A stretch of 64,000 bases of DNA from Solirubrobacter phytolaccae (GTDB lineage Bacteria; Actinomycetota; Thermoleophilia; Solirubrobacterales; Solirubrobacteraceae): contig NZ_JAPDDP010000008.1 in assembly GCF_027587195.1 (NCBI RefSeq), forward strand, positions 92,065 to 156,064, in the 5' to 3' direction. Both the position numbers and the translations under genes were made by a program. Positions 26,631 to 35,397 of this stretch are shown here, in pieces; the first letter of the stretch is position 1; every line of letters starts with the position of its first letter. The notes under the pieces are model-generated. The model did no database searches. It was not told where the DNA came from and worked only from the letters and a program-made list of their open reading frames with translations.

Positions 26631-27235
26631 GCCGGCTCGAGGTAGGGCTCGAAGGCGTCGATCGAGACCGACGAGCCGGGGTCGCCGTCCGGCCCGAACA
26701 GCTCGCTGCCGCTGAAGCGCACGAGGTAGAGCCACTGCGGGTCCTCGCCCGTGCCCGTCGAGTTCACGTCGGGGAAGACGTGGAAGCCGTGGACGCGCTC
26801 GATCACGCCGTGCTTGCCGCGGGCGTAGCGAGGGAGCCGCGTGTGGCCGTGCGGGTTGAGGTTCTTCGTGACCACCGCGTCGCCGACCGCGAACCGCGCC
26901 TCGTGGGTCGGCTCGCGATCGACCGGGCCGCCGCGGGCGAGCGTCGCCGGGACGTCCGCGGCGGCCAGGACCCGCGTGGGGCGCCCGCGCTCCTCCAGCA
27001 GCCGCTCCAGCCCGGCCAGCCAGATCTCGTAGTAGCTCAGCGACAGGTACTCGGCGGGCGGCCGGTTCTCGCGCGCGAACCGCGAGATGTCGATGTTCCA
27101 CTTCCCGCCCGCGCCCAAGGCGAGCACGAGGCCCAGCACGCGCTTCTCCCACTCGGCGTGGAAGAGCGGCTCGTCGACCTCGGCCACCACCGGCCCGAAG
27201 CCGTGCACGCCGCCCATGTCGTGGGCGCCGTTCAC
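26627..27235 (-). CDS. nthB: Nitrile hydratase subunit beta
   Basis: 202 residues. Opens [16 protein letters not shown], the hallmark of NHase beta chains, followed by [17 protein letters not shown] and [18 protein letters not shown]. The SH3-like C-terminal barrel shows [23 protein letters not shown] and [18 protein letters not shown]. Beta pairs with alpha to hydrate nitriles to amides in the cytoplasm. The start overlaps the alpha stop by 4 bases. It is slightly shorter than the commonest beta chains (about 210-230). Confidence 0.9.
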   Translation of the reverse strand: MNGAHDMGGVHGFGPVVAEVDEPLFHAEWEKRVLGLVLALGAGGKWNIDISRFARENRPPAEYLSLSYYEIWLAGLERLLEERGRPTRVLAAADVPATLARGGPVDREPTHEARFAVGDAVVTKNLNPHGHTRLPRYARGKHGVIERVHGFHVFPDVNSTGTGEDPQWLYLVRFSGSELFGPDGDPGSSVSIDAFEPYLEPA

Positions 27236-27810
27236 AGGGTCCCGACGCCGATCATCGAGTCGCGCGTGACGCGCGCCGCCAGCTCGTCCTCGGTCATACC
27301 CTCACTGTCAGCTGGACGTTGAGGGATAACGAGGTAGCGGACCTCGGCGGTGGAGTCCCACACGCGCACGGACACGTCCGCGCCCAGCGTCACGCCGAAG
27401 TCGGTCAGCACGCCGCGCGGATCGGCCACCGCCCGCGAGCGGTAGGGCGCGCTCTTGTACCAGACGGGCGGGAGCCCGAGGACGCTCCACGGGTAGCACG
27501 AGCAGAGCGTGCAGACGACGAGGTTGTGCACGTCCGGCGTGTTCTCGACGGCGACCATGTGCTCGCCCTGGCGGCCGCGGATCCCGAGCTCGGCGATCGC
27601 GGGCGTCGCGTCGGCCAGCAGCCGCTCCCGATAGCCGGGATCGACCCACGCCCGCGCGACCACGCGCGCCCCGTTGTGCGGCCCCACCTGGTGCTCGTAG
27701 GTCTCGACGAGCGCGTCGAGCGCGGCGGGGTCCACGTGGCCACCGGCGACGAGCGCGCTCTCCAAAGCACGGACCCTGATCTGGACGTCCGAGAGATCAC
27801 TGTGTGTCAT
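27232..27810 (-). CDS. nthA: Nitrile hydratase subunit alpha, cobalt type
   Basis: 192 residues from ATG 27810. The metal centre is [11 protein letters not shown] (C100, C103, S104, C105). Threonine after the first cysteine marks the cobalt class; iron enzymes have serine there. Two of the cysteines are normally oxidised after translation. Also typical are [19 protein letters not shown] and [14 protein letters not shown]. It catalyses nitrile plus water to amide. Downstream are beta and accessory genes in one overlapping operon. No amidase or cobalt transporter adjoins it, unlike many NHase clusters. A related alternative, thiocyanate hydrolase gamma, is less likely given the beta-chain form. 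Confidence 0.9.
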   Translation of the reverse strand: MTHSDLSDVQIRVRALESALVAGGHVDPAALDALVETYEHQVGPHNGARVVARAWVDPGYRERLLADATPAIAELGIRGRQGEHMVAVENTPDVHNLVVCTLCSCYPWSVLGLPPVWYKSAPYRSRAVADPRGVLTDFGVTLGADVSVRVWDSTAEVRYLVIPQRPADSEGMTEDELAARVTRDSMIGVGTL

Positions 27811-27875
27811 CAGCCAGCCAAACGATAAGTCAGGGCGTTGGAACTCGCCACCGAGGGGGTACTGAACCGCCACGC

Positions 27876-28190
27876 ATGGACGACGACCTCACCATCCGGA
27901 CCTCTCGTGACGGCTCCACCGTCATCGTCACCGCCGCCGGCGAGATCGACCTCTCGACCGTCGGCGACCTGCGCGCGGCCGTCACCGAGTCGTGCGAGAA
28001 CTGCGATCGCCTGCGGCTCGACCTCAGCGACGTCGACTTCATCGACAGCACCGGGCTCGGCGGGCTGCTGGAGCTGCGCAGCACCTTGAGAGCCCGCAGC
28101 GTCACGCTCGAGATCGTGGCCGGTGACGGCCCGGTCCGCCAGGCCGTGGAGATCACGGGCCTGGGGGAGTTGCTCGCCCACACCCCGTAA
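27876..28190 (+). CDS. STAS-domain protein (anti-sigma-factor antagonist type)
   Basis: 104 residues, all one STAS domain. [21 protein letters not shown] and [20 protein letters not shown] include the DSTGLG motif whose serine is phosphorylated by a partner-switching kinase in SpoIIAA/RsbV proteins. No anti-sigma kinase or sigma factor is adjacent; it stands 10 bases before a two-component kinase, so a link to that signalling pair is possible. Divergent from the nitrile hydratase operon with 65 bases between. Confidence 0.85.
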   Translation: MDDDLTIRTSRDGSTVIVTAAGEIDLSTVGDLRAAVTESCENCDRLRLDLSDVDFIDSTGLGGLLELRSTLRARSVTLEIVAGDGPVRQAVEITGLGELLAHTP

Positions 28191-28200
28191 AACTGCATGG

Positions 28201-29484
28201 GTGCGTCGCTCGGCACCCCCACGCGTCGCGTCCGCCGTGACGCGGTTCATGCTCGGCAGCCTCGCCGCGATCGCGGTGATCCTGGTCGGCGGCTTCTTCG
28301 CGCTGCGTGACGTCGCCACCCAGGAGGCCGAGCGCGACACCCGCGAGCGCGTGCTGCTCGAAGGCAAGCTGATCGAGGCCGCGGCGCTGGAGAACGGCGT
28401 GCTGACCGGCGAGCCGGACGCGTTGCGCCGGCTCGACGACATCGTCCAAGGCCAGATCCTGGGCGAGACCGTCGTGCGCGTGAAGGTGTGGGCGCGGGAC
28501 GGCACGATCCTCTACTCCGACGAGCCGCGCCTGATCGGGCAGCAGTTCGAGCTGGGGGAGGAGGAGGCCGAGCTGTTCGAGACCGGCGGCGCCGACGCCG
28601 AGCTCAGCGACCTGTCCGAGCCCGAGAACCGCTACGAGCGCCAGGAGGGCAAGCTGCTGGAGGCGCACACGGCTATCCGCACGCCCGACCGCACGCAGGT
28701 CCTGTTCGAGATCTACCAGCGCTTCAGCTCGATCAACGCGTCCGCGACGGAGATCCTCAAGACGCTCGCGCGGCCGGTGCTCGCGGGCCTGCTCGTGCTG
28801 CTGCTGTTCCAGGCCCCGCTGGCCTGGCGGCTCGCGCGCAACCTCCAGCGCGGCCACGAGGAGCGCGAGCGCCTGCTGGCGGGCGCGATCGAGGCCTCAG
28901 ACCGGGAGCGCCGCCGGATCGCCTCCGACCTCCACGACGGCGTCGTGCAGGACCTCGCGGGCGTCGCCTTCGGGCTCGCCCCGCTGGCCGCCGACGCGCG
29001 CCGGCGCGGCAACGACGAGGAGGCGCGGGTGGTCGACGATGCCGTCGACACGTTGCGTCAGGGTGTACGGGACATGCGCACGCTGCTGGTCGAGATCCAC
29101 CCGCCGCGGCTCGAGACGGCGGGCCTGGAACCCGTCCTGCACGACCTGCTGAGCCCGCTCCGCAAGGCCGGGATCGAGACGCACCTGCACGTGGAGGAGG
29201 ACCCGCACGCGAAGGACCTCGTGTACCGCGTCGCCCGTGAGGCGCTGCGCAACGTGGTCGCGCACTCGGGCGCGACCCGCGTCGACGTCACGGTCACGCC
29301 GACCACGCTCACCGTCGCCGACAACGGCCGCGGGTTCGACGCGCACGAGCAGGCGGCCCGTGCCGCGCAGGGGCACGTGGGCCTGTCGCTGCTGACCGAC
29401 CTGGTCGAGCAGTCCGGCGGCGAGCTCCTCGTTCGCCCGGTGCCCGGAGAGGGCACCACCGTGATCTTGGAGCTCCCCCGATGA
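28201..29484 (+). CDS. Sensor histidine kinase, NarL/DesK class (HisKA_3)
   Basis: 427 residues from GTG 28201. Membrane segment about 14-35, an external sensor of about 155 residues with an acidic loop (EEEAELFE), a second membrane segment about 190-209, then the dimerisation/phosphoacceptor motif DRERRRIASDLHDGVVQDL with H245. The ATP-binding domain has VAREALRNVVAHS and DNGRGFD. It phosphorylates the response regulator whose gene overlaps its end by 4 bases. The external domain has no recognisable ligand type. Confidence 0.87.
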   Translation: MRRSAPPRVASAVTRFMLGSLAAIAVILVGGFFALRDVATQEAERDTRERVLLEGKLIEAAALENGVLTGEPDALRRLDDIVQGQILGETVVRVKVWARDGTILYSDEPRLIGQQFELGEEEAELFETGGADAELSDLSEPENRYERQEGKLLEAHTAIRTPDRTQVLFEIYQRFSSINASATEILKTLARPVLAGLLVLLLFQAPLAWRLARNLQRGHEERERLLAGAIEASDRERRRIASDLHDGVVQDLAGVAFGLAPLAADARRRGNDEEARVVDDAVDTLRQGVRDMRTLLVEIHPPRLETAGLEPVLHDLLSPLRKAGIETHLHVEEDPHAKDLVYRVAREALRNVVAHSGATRVDVTVTPTTLTVADNGRGFDAHEQAARAAQGHVGLSLLTDLVEQSGGELLVRPVPGEGTTVILELPR

Positions 29485-30110
29485 TCCGCGTCCTGCTCGC
29501 CGACGACCACGGCGTGATCCGCGACGGCCTCGGCCGCCTCATCGGCGGGCTCGAGGACGTCGAGCTGGTCGGCACCGCCGCCGACGGCGCCGAGGCGGTC
29601 GAGCTGGCCAAGCGGCTGACGCCCGACGTGGTGCTGATGGACCTCGACATGCCGCGCGTGGACGGGATCGAGGCGACGCGGCAGATCCTCGCCGCTCTGC
29701 AGACCAACGTCCTCGTGCTCACGGCGTTCAGCGATCGCCAGCGGATCCTCGGCGCGCTGGAGGCGGGCGCGTGCGGCTACCTGCTTAAGGACGCCGCGTC
29801 CGAGGACGTGGCCGAGGGCATCCGCGCCGCCGCCCGGGGCGAGTCGCCGCTGGACCCGCGCGCCGCGCGCACCGTGCTCAGCGCGCGTTCGGAACCCGAC
29901 CCGCTCGCCGGGCTCTCCCAGCGCGAACGCGAGGTGCTCGACGCGCTCGTGGAAGGCCTCCCCAACAAGCTGATCGCGCGCCGGCTGGAGATCAGCGAGA
30001 AGACCGTCAAGTCGCACCTGACGCGGATCTTCCGCGTGCTCGACGTGACCGACCGCACGCAGGCCGCGCTCTGGGCCGAGCGCCACGGAGTGGGCCGAAA
30101 GTCGCATTGA
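29481..30110 (+). CDS. Response regulator, NarL/LuxR class
   Basis: 209 residues. Receiver domain with acidic pocket DD (8-9), phosphoacceptor D54 in VLMDLDMPRVDG, T in LTAFSD and K in YLLKDA. The C-terminal LuxR-type helix-turn-helix reads LSQREREVLDALVEGLPNKLIARRLEISEKTVKSHLTRIF. Partner of the upstream histidine kinase (ATGA overlap). Targets are unknown; the lipoprotein and YceI genes downstream are candidates by position. Confidence 0.9.
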   Translation: MIRVLLADDHGVIRDGLGRLIGGLEDVELVGTAADGAEAVELAKRLTPDVVLMDLDMPRVDGIEATRQILAALQTNVLVLTAFSDRQRILGALEAGACGYLLKDAASEDVAEGIRAAARGESPLDPRAARTVLSARSEPDPLAGLSQREREVLDALVEGLPNKLIARRLEISEKTVKSHLTRIFRVLDVTDRTQAALWAERHGVGRKSH

Positions 30111-30144
30111 GTCCCCGACCGGGGCGCTGACACCTTGCGGTGGC

Positions 30145-30459
30145 ATGCGCCGCCGCTGCCTGTCGTTGCTCGTCCTGCTCCTCGCCGGCTGCGGGACCGT
30201 CCGGGCCGCCGCGGACTGCCTCACGCTGGACCTGCGGGCGTCGGAGGGCGAGCTCGCGGCGACGATCACGGTCGCCGAGCCCGCCGACTGGCGGGTGGTT
30301 GTGGTCCACGACGGGCACGTCGCCTGGCGCGGGAAGCGGCACGGCCCGTTCACCTACACGCACCGGATGCGGGACTACAAGGGCGCCGACCACGTGATGG
30401 TGCGCATCAGCGGTCCCGCCGGAAAGGTATGCACGAAAACCGATCTGGTTTCCGACTAG
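30145..30459 (+). CDS. Small lipoprotein
   Basis: 104 residues with a signal peptide ending in the lipobox LLLAGC (cysteine 16), so it should be lipid-anchored on the outer face of the membrane. The mature part has two more cysteines (DCLTLDLR and GKVCTKTD), probably a disulfide, around a beta-rich domain with HDGHVAWRGKRHGPF. Family not recognised. It begins 34 bases after the response-regulator gene. Confidence 0.7.
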   Translation: MRRRCLSLLVLLLAGCGTVRAAADCLTLDLRASEGELAATITVAEPADWRVVVVHDGHVAWRGKRHGPFTYTHRMRDYKGADHVMVRISGPAGKVCTKTDLVSD

Positions 30460-30519
30460 TTGCATATGGAATTGGATGCGCTACAGTGGGGCACGTAAGC
30501 GGAATCGATTCCGTTTACG
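30460..30519 (+). promoter_or_regulatory. YceI promoter with 26-bp palindromic operator at the start point
   Basis: A -35 like TTGCAT (30460-30465), 16 bases, then -10 TACAGT (30482-30487). Just downstream, 30494-30519 is a palindrome with half-site CGTAAGCGGAATC and one mismatched pair in 13, centred on a CG. The central GGAATCGATTCC, with symmetric CG centre, is the shape of LacI/GalR-family operators. It covers the expected transcription start, so binding should block the yceI group. The local TetR gene (31647) is another possible binder. Confidence 0.55.
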
Positions 30520-30558
30520 GGTCGTCAGAGACATTCACTTCCCTGGAGGAAGCCCCGC

Positions 30559-31092
30559 ATGAGCACCACCGCCAGCCCCCTCGCCGGTACCTTCAACGCC
30601 GATCCGGTCCACTCGAACTTCGCGTTCGCCGTCCGTTATCAGGGCGTCTCGCTCTTCAAGGGCACGCTTGACGCCGTCGAGGCGACGCTGACCGACGGCA
30701 AGCTCGAGGGCAAGGCCCAGGTCGAGTCGATCTCGATCCGCACTCCTGAGCAGTTCCGCGCGCACGTCCTCAGCGACGACTTCTTCGCCGCCGACAAGCA
30801 CCCGGAGATCACCTTCGTGTCGACCGGCTTCGACGTCGCCGGCGACAACACGGTCGAGGTCACCGGTGACCTGACGATCAAGGGCATCACCAAGCCGGTC
30901 ACGGCCAAGGGCACCTGGGTCGCCCCGGCCCCGGACGCGTTCGGCAACACCCGCGCGCACCTGAACCTCGAGACCGAGATCGACCGCACCGAGTGGGAGA
31001 TCAACTGGAACGCCCCGCTGCCGTCGGGCGGCGTCGCGCTGGCCAACAAGGTCACGCTGACCATCGAGCTCGCGCTCGTCGAGCAGGCCTAA
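30559..31092 (+). CDS. YceI-family lipocalin-like protein
   Basis: 177 residues behind a GGAGGAA site. YceI pattern: FNADPVHSNFAFAVRYQGVSLFKGTLDAVEATL, ESISIRTPEQFRAHVLSDDFFAADKHPEITF, DLTIKGITKPVTAKG. YceI proteins form a lipocalin-like barrel that binds isoprenoid or amphiphilic lipids. No signal peptide is present, so unlike E. coli YceI this one is probably cytoplasmic. It heads a group with an FMN reductase and a TetR regulator (6 bases and a one-base overlap). Confidence 0.9.
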   Translation: MSTTASPLAGTFNADPVHSNFAFAVRYQGVSLFKGTLDAVEATLTDGKLEGKAQVESISIRTPEQFRAHVLSDDFFAADKHPEITFVSTGFDVAGDNTVEVTGDLTIKGITKPVTAKGTWVAPAPDAFGNTRAHLNLETEIDRTEWEINWNAPLPSGGVALANKVTLTIELALVEQA

Positions 31093-31098
31093 GCAGCC

Positions 31099-31647
31099 AT
31101 GCGGATCCTCGGCATCGCCGGCAGCCTGCGCCGAGGATCCCACAACCGCCGGCTCCTCCAGGCGGCGAGCGACCTGCTCCCGTCTGGAGTCGAGCTGGTG
31201 GAGTGGGACAACCTCGCGGGCATCCCGGCCTTCGACGAAGACCTGGAGAACGATCCGCCCGAGTCCGTGCTGGAGTTCTTCCGCGCGATCGTGGATGCTG
31301 ACGCTCTGCTGATCGCCACGCCGGAGTACAACGCGTCGATCCCGGGCGCGCTCAAGAACGCCCTCGACTGGGCCTCACGCCCGTTCCCCGAGAACGTGCT
31401 CAAGAACAAGCCCGTCGCGGTCGTCGGCGCGAGCACCGGCCTGTTCGGCGCGGTGTGGGCGCAGGCCGAGGCGCGCAAGGCCCTCAAGGCCTCCGGCGCG
31501 CACCCCGTCGAGACGGAGCTGCCGGTCGGCCTGGCCGACTACGCGTTCGCCGACGACGGCACCCTCAACGACCCCGAGCTCACGCAGCGCTACACGGACC
31601 TGATCGCCGATCTGGTGCGGGAGGTCACGGCTCCGGTCGAGGTCTGA
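31099..31647 (+). CDS. NADPH-dependent FMN reductase
   Basis: 182 residues of flavodoxin-like fold. FMN-phosphate loop GIAGSLRRGSHNRRLL (5-20), then the family motif ATPEYNASIPGALKNALDWASRP (about 73-95) and VGASTGLFGAVWAQ. Members of the NADPH-dependent FMN/quinone/azo reductase family reduce FMN, quinones or chromate in the cytoplasm. Six bases after yceI and overlapping the TetR start by one base, so likely regulated by that TetR protein. Confidence 0.9.
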   Translation: MRILGIAGSLRRGSHNRRLLQAASDLLPSGVELVEWDNLAGIPAFDEDLENDPPESVLEFFRAIVDADALLIATPEYNASIPGALKNALDWASRPFPENVLKNKPVAVVGASTGLFGAVWAQAEARKALKASGAHPVETELPVGLADYAFADDGTLNDPELTQRYTDLIADLVREVTAPVEV

Positions 31648-32243
31648 TGTTCGAGCTCCCGCAGTTTCAGGAACAGCCCCGTGAGCGGGCCGATGCGGCC
31701 CGCAATCGCGAGCGCATCCTGGCGGCTGCGGGCACGCTCGTCGCCGAGAGCGGGATCGACTCCGTCTCGATGGAGGACGTCGCGAAGGCGGCGTGCGTCG
31801 GCACCGGCACGCTGTACCGGCGCTTCGGCGACCGGGCCGGGCTCGCGTTCGCGCTGCTCGACGACCAGACCAAGGACTTCCAGGACGCGCTGATCGCCGG
31901 CCCGCCGCCGCTCGGCCCGGGCATCCCGGCCGCGCAGCGCCTGCACGCGTTCGGCGCGGGCTTCCTCGACCTGCTCGAGACGCACGCGCCGCTGATGGTC
32001 GCGGCCGCGCCGAGCGTCAAGGAGTCGGCGGGCGTGCTCGGGCTCTACTCGACGCACCTGCGGATCCTGCTCGAGGAGGCCACGCCGCACCTGGACCCGC
32101 GCTACACGGCCGAGGCGCTGCTGGCGATGCTGGACCCGGCGTACCACCTGCGCATGCGCAGGCTGCTCGGGTACTCGCTCGATCAGCTCGTCGCCGGGTG
32201 GGACGGGCTGATCGACGCGATCACCGCTACGCCGCGCCCTTGA
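31647..32243 (+). CDS. TetR-family transcriptional regulator
   Basis: 198 residues. N-terminal TetR helix-turn-helix ARNRERILAAAGTLVAESGIDSVSMEDVAKAACVGTGTLYRRFGDRAGL. The ligand domain shows SetR-like HLRILLEEATPHLDPRYTAEALLAML, common in actinobacterial TetR proteins. Last gene of the yceI-FMN reductase group, so probably an autorepressor of it. Overlaps the converging cupin gene by 17 bases. Confidence 0.87.
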   Translation: MFELPQFQEQPRERADAARNRERILAAAGTLVAESGIDSVSMEDVAKAACVGTGTLYRRFGDRAGLAFALLDDQTKDFQDALIAGPPPLGPGIPAAQRLHAFGAGFLDLLETHAPLMVAAAPSVKESAGVLGLYSTHLRILLEEATPHLDPRYTAEALLAMLDPAYHLRMRRLLGYSLDQLVAGWDGLIDAITATPRP

Positions 32244-32514
32244 ACGCGCGGCGGTAGCCCATCACGATCCGGGCTTCGCCGGTCACGGCGCACATCGTGT
32301 GGTGGAAGCCGGCGGGCACGATCGCCTCGCCGCCGGGGGAGAGGAGACGCTCCTCACCGTCGAAGCGGAGGGCGATCACACCGTCGATCACGCGCAGGAG
32401 GGTGTCGTCCCAGGGACGAACGCGCAACGGGGCGTCTGCACCCAGCGTCTCGAAGGTCAGCGTGACGCCATAGCCGACGGAATCGGAGCGGGAGGGGGAG
32501 GTCAGAGCAGCCAT
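32227..32514 (-). CDS. Small cupin-domain protein
   Basis: 95 residues, one cupin barrel: TLLRVIDGVIALRFDGEERLLSPGGEAIVPAGFHHTMCAVTGEARIVMGYRRAF. The second motif P-x-G-x-x-H-H is kept; the first motif lacks the usual histidines, so metal-dependent catalysis is doubtful and a binding role is possible. It follows the redox operon (32580-36584) on the same strand after a 65-base gap and could be its last gene. Confidence 0.75.
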   Translation of the reverse strand: MAALTSPSRSDSVGYGVTLTFETLGADAPLRVRPWDDTLLRVIDGVIALRFDGEERLLSPGGEAIVPAGFHHTMCAVTGEARIVMGYRRAFKGAA

Positions 32515-32579
32515 TGATGACGATCATCTCCGGCGCTCCCTCCCCCTGCCGCCGTGGCACCGCGAGTCCGGGGGTGCGG

Positions 32580-33632
32580 TTACCCGAACGCCGGCATCAC
32601 GCGTTCGTTGACCAACTTGAGCTGGCCGCGGATGTCGGGGACGTTCGGCACGTCCTCGCCGCTGAACAGCTTCACGAGCGCGGGGTCGCTGAGCGCGAGG
32701 ATCATGTGGTTCACGCCGGCGGGCTCGAGGTCGGTCTTGATCTTCTCCACGACCTCCTCCGGCGTGCCCGCGAGGCTCAGCTTCTCCGCGTAGTGCGGCT
32801 CGAACAGGCTGATCGCCTTCTTGACGTCGCCGCCGCCGAGCGCCTCGACCACCGGCGCCAGCTCGCTCGCGTCGATCCCGTGGCGGGCGAGCTGCTCGGC
32901 GGGCATCGAGGAGATGTAGAACGCGACGAGGATGCGTGCGGCGCGCTTGGCCGCCTCGCTGTCCTCGGAGACCACGGTCACGACCCAGGCGCCGTTGTCG
33001 AGGCTCGCGTAGTCCCGGCCCGCCCTTTCCGCGCCCTCCCTGAGCAGCCCGGACGAGTAGTCGTAGGCCTCGCGGCTGTACGCGAGCGCCTGGTGCATGC
33101 CGTCGGCGATCTCGCCCGCGGTGCGGAACGAGCGCGGGCCCTTCATCGCGCCCATCTTGATCGGGATGCCGCCGTCCTGGACGGGCTTGGCGAACGTGTA
33201 CAGGCCGCTGTACTGGAAGAAGTCGCCGTCGAAGGTGATCGCGCCCTCGCTCAGGAAGGTGCGCATCACGTGGATCGCTTCCTTCAGGCGTGAGAGCGGC
33301 TTCTGGCCCTCCCAGTCGATCTTGTACTGCGACAGCAGGCCGAAGTTGCCGGTGGAGACGACGATCTCGGTGCGACCGCCGGTCAGCTCGTCGAGCGTCG
33401 CCATCTGCTGGCAGATGAGCGTCGGCTCGCGCAGGAACACGTGCGTGACGTTCGGCCCGAAGCGGATCTGCTTCGTCTCGCGCGCCGCGGCCGCGAACAG
33501 CACCCACAGGTCCTTGTGCCAGGTCTCATCGACCGAGTACGCGGCGTAGAAGCCGAGCTCGTCCGCGGTCTTGATGATCTCGATGCACTCGTCGAGCGGG
33601 TAGTCCGGCAGCATGCAGTAGCTGAACCTCAC
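32580..33632 (-). CDS. LLM-class oxidoreductase, F420-dependent reductase-like
   Basis: 350 residues. The luciferase/F420-methylene-tetrahydromethanopterin reductase fold shows IIKTADELGFYAAYSVDETWHKD, FGPNVTHVFLREPTLICQQMATLDELTGGRTEIVVSTGNF and EAIHVMRTFLSEGAITFDGDFFQYSG. C-terminal GTPEEVVEKIKTDLEPAGVNHMILAL is the usual dimer end. Cofactor is F420 or FMN; F420 is inferred from the subgroup. Last of four overlapping genes with an 85-residue unknown, an FAD dehydrogenase and an Fe-S protein. Confidence 0.87.
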   Translation of the reverse strand: MRFSYCMLPDYPLDECIEIIKTADELGFYAAYSVDETWHKDLWVLFAAAARETKQIRFGPNVTHVFLREPTLICQQMATLDELTGGRTEIVVSTGNFGLLSQYKIDWEGQKPLSRLKEAIHVMRTFLSEGAITFDGDFFQYSGLYTFAKPVQDGGIPIKMGAMKGPRSFRTAGEIADGMHQALAYSREAYDYSSGLLREGAERAGRDYASLDNGAWVVTVVSEDSEAAKRAARILVAFYISSMPAEQLARHGIDASELAPVVEALGGGDVKKAISLFEPHYAEKLSLAGTPEEVVEKIKTDLEPAGVNHMILALSDPALVKLFSGEDVPNVPDIRGQLKLVNERVMPAFG

Positions 33633-33886
33633 GGGTGTTCCTCCATGGTCTCGGACTCCTCGCCGGCGAGGAGGACCTCGTCGGCGAAATGGGCGTGCAT
33701 CCAGTCCAGGTGGTCCCAGCGGGCGTTGAAGATGCGGCGGGAGTCCCAGACCGGCATGTCCTGCTGTGGGGTGATCTGCATCAGATCGGGGTCGACCTCG
33801 TACTGATGCTCGAGGCGCTCGACGACGGTGTCGGTGATGCGGCGTGGTGGCGGCGGCGTCTGCTCGCCGAGGCGGAAGATCGTCAT
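33629..33886 (-). CDS. 85-residue unknown protein in the redox operon
   Basis: 85 residues, starting in the ATGA overlap with the FAD dehydrogenase gene and ending in a 4-base overlap with the oxidoreductase gene, so it is under tight coupling and almost certainly real. Proline-rich start (GEQTPPPPRRITD), then a charged, aromatic segment VWDSRRIFNARWDHLDWMHAHFADEV with two tryptophans and several histidines, and an acidic end. No cysteines, no membrane segment. Family not recognised. The size and placement suggest an accessory or linker subunit. Confidence 0.7.
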   Translation of the reverse strand: MTIFRLGEQTPPPPRRITDTVVERLEHQYEVDPDLMQITPQQDMPVWDSRRIFNARWDHLDWMHAHFADEVLLAGEESETMEEHP

Positions 33887-35397
33887 TCGTAGGCCTCGTC
33901 GAGCGACTGCTTGCCGGGGTTCATGACGTTGTTGGGGTCCAGGGCGCGCTTGATCGCCTTCACGACCGGCCAGGCGCTGCCCATCTCCTCGGGGACGAGG
34001 TCGGCGTCGCCTTCGCGCGTGGCCCCGTGGCAGGCGGTGATCGAGCCGCCGTACTTGAGGCTGACCTGCGCGATCTCGCGCTTGCAGTCGACCCAGGCGG
34101 CCCAGTACTCGTCGTTGAGCTTCTGCTCCCAGATGCCCACGTCGATCTCGACCAGGTAGTCGGCCCACGGCTTGTGGGCGCCCGACGTGTAGGCGAACAT
34201 GCCCCAGTCGTCGAAGATGCCGTACCGCTCGCGGTAGCGGGCGACGATCGCGTGCCACTCCTCGCGCACCTGGGGGAGGACGGAGTAGTTGAGCGCCGCG
34301 TCCTCGCAGTGCCAGCTCATGAGCACGGCCTGGCCGTCGAGGTCCCGCCCGTGGAGGGGCGTGGCGTAGCGGTCGTGGCGTGAGGCCCAGTCGCCGGCGG
34401 AGATCTCGTCGCCGAGGTACTTGCCGGTGTTGGACTTGCCGAGCCGCATGATCTCCTTCGACGCCGGCTCGACCTCGCACCGGCGCCCGTACATCGCGAC
34501 CGCGACGACGGCGTTGACCGTGTCGGGCTGCGGGATGTAGGCCTCGTCGTCGCGGCGCAGGTACTCGATCTTCTTCTCGTCGAAGAGCACGACGCCCGCG
34601 ATCGTCGCCAGCCCGGACTTGGTGAGGATGCCCGTCGTCTCCCACGCCTTGATGTACTCGTCGAAGGCGAAGAACGCGGCGAACTCCACCTCCGGGCGCG
34701 GCACCAGCTCGAGCGTCGCCTGGGTGGTGATCCCGAGCGTGCCCTGGTGGCCCGTGAACAGCTGCTTGAGCGTGAGGCCGGTGGAGGACTTGCGCAGCTT
34801 GCGGCCGCCGCCCTCGGCGATCTCGACGATCTCGCCGGTGGGGAGGACGACCTCCATGCTGATGACGAGGTCGCGCGTGTGGCCGTAGCGGGCGCCGAGC
34901 AGGCTCCAGCCGCCGGTGCCGATGCGCCCGCCGACGAGGCTGCACGGGTAGCTCGCCGGGTCGTCGGGATAGATGACGCCGTGCTGCTTGAGCTCCTCGT
35001 TGAGCTTGAGCATGTTGATGCCCGGTCCGACGGTCACCGTGCGGTCCACGAGGTCGATCTCGTGGATCTGGTTCATGAGCTTGCAGTCGATCATGATCCC
35101 GCCGCGCAGCGGGACGGCGCCGTCGCTCAGGCCGGTGCCGCCGGCACGGGGGACGATCGGGATCTTGTGGCGGTTCGCGAGCTTGACGACCTCGGAGACC
35201 TCGATGGCCGTCTTCGGGAGGATCACGACGTCCGGGTAGTGCTCCGCCCAGCGGTGGACGGGGAACGGGGCGGGGACGCGGCTGCGGAAGGCGCGGCTGG
35301 ACTGGTCCGGCCGCACGCGCGCGTCGTCGCCGATGATCGCTCTGAGCTCCTCGACGACGTGGTCGTCGACGGCGCTCTTGAAGGCGACGGGGCTCAC
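33883..35397 (-). CDS. FAD-linked oxidase/dehydrogenase (GlcD/PchF-like)
   Basis: 504 residues from GTG 35397, overlapping the Fe-S gene stop (GTGA). The vanillyl-alcohol-oxidase-type FAD domain is plain: VVILPKTAIEVSEVVKLANRHKIPIVPRAGGTGLSDGA, MNQIHEIDLVDRTVTVGPG, and CSLVGGRIGTGGWSLLGARYGHTRDLV. The C-terminal cap ends with ALDPNNVMNPGKQ. Relatives include glycolate/D-lactate dehydrogenases and 4-cresol dehydrogenase. With the neighbouring CCG-domain Fe-S protein it likely passes electrons from a hydroxy-acid or alcohol to the membrane. Substrate unknown. Confidence 0.87.
   Translation of the reverse strand: MSPVAFKSAVDDHVVEELRAIIGDDARVRPDQSSRAFRSRVPAPFPVHRWAEHYPDVVILPKTAIEVSEVVKLANRHKIPIVPRAGGTGLSDGAVPLRGGIMIDCKLMNQIHEIDLVDRTVTVGPGINMLKLNEELKQHGVIYPDDPASYPCSLVGGRIGTGGWSLLGARYGHTRDLVISMEVVLPTGEIVEIAEGGGRKLRKSSTGLTLKQLFTGHQGTLGITTQATLELVPRPEVEFAAFFAFDEYIKAWETTGILTKSGLATIAGVVLFDEKKIEYLRRDDEAYIPQPDTVNAVVAVAMYGRRCEVEPASKEIMRLGKSNTGKYLGDEISAGDWASRHDRYATPLHGRDLDGQAVLMSWHCEDAALNYSVLPQVREEWHAIVARYRERYGIFDDWGMFAYTSGAHKPWADYLVEIDVGIWEQKLNDEYWAAWVDCKREIAQVSLKYGGSITACHGATREGDADLVPEEMGSAWPVVKAIKRALDPNNVMNPGKQSLDEAYE

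Noticed and set aside
26331..27810. Thiocyanate hydrolase
   Set aside because: The subunit order, beta-chain opening [12 protein letters not shown] and accessory gene are those of nitrile hydratase.
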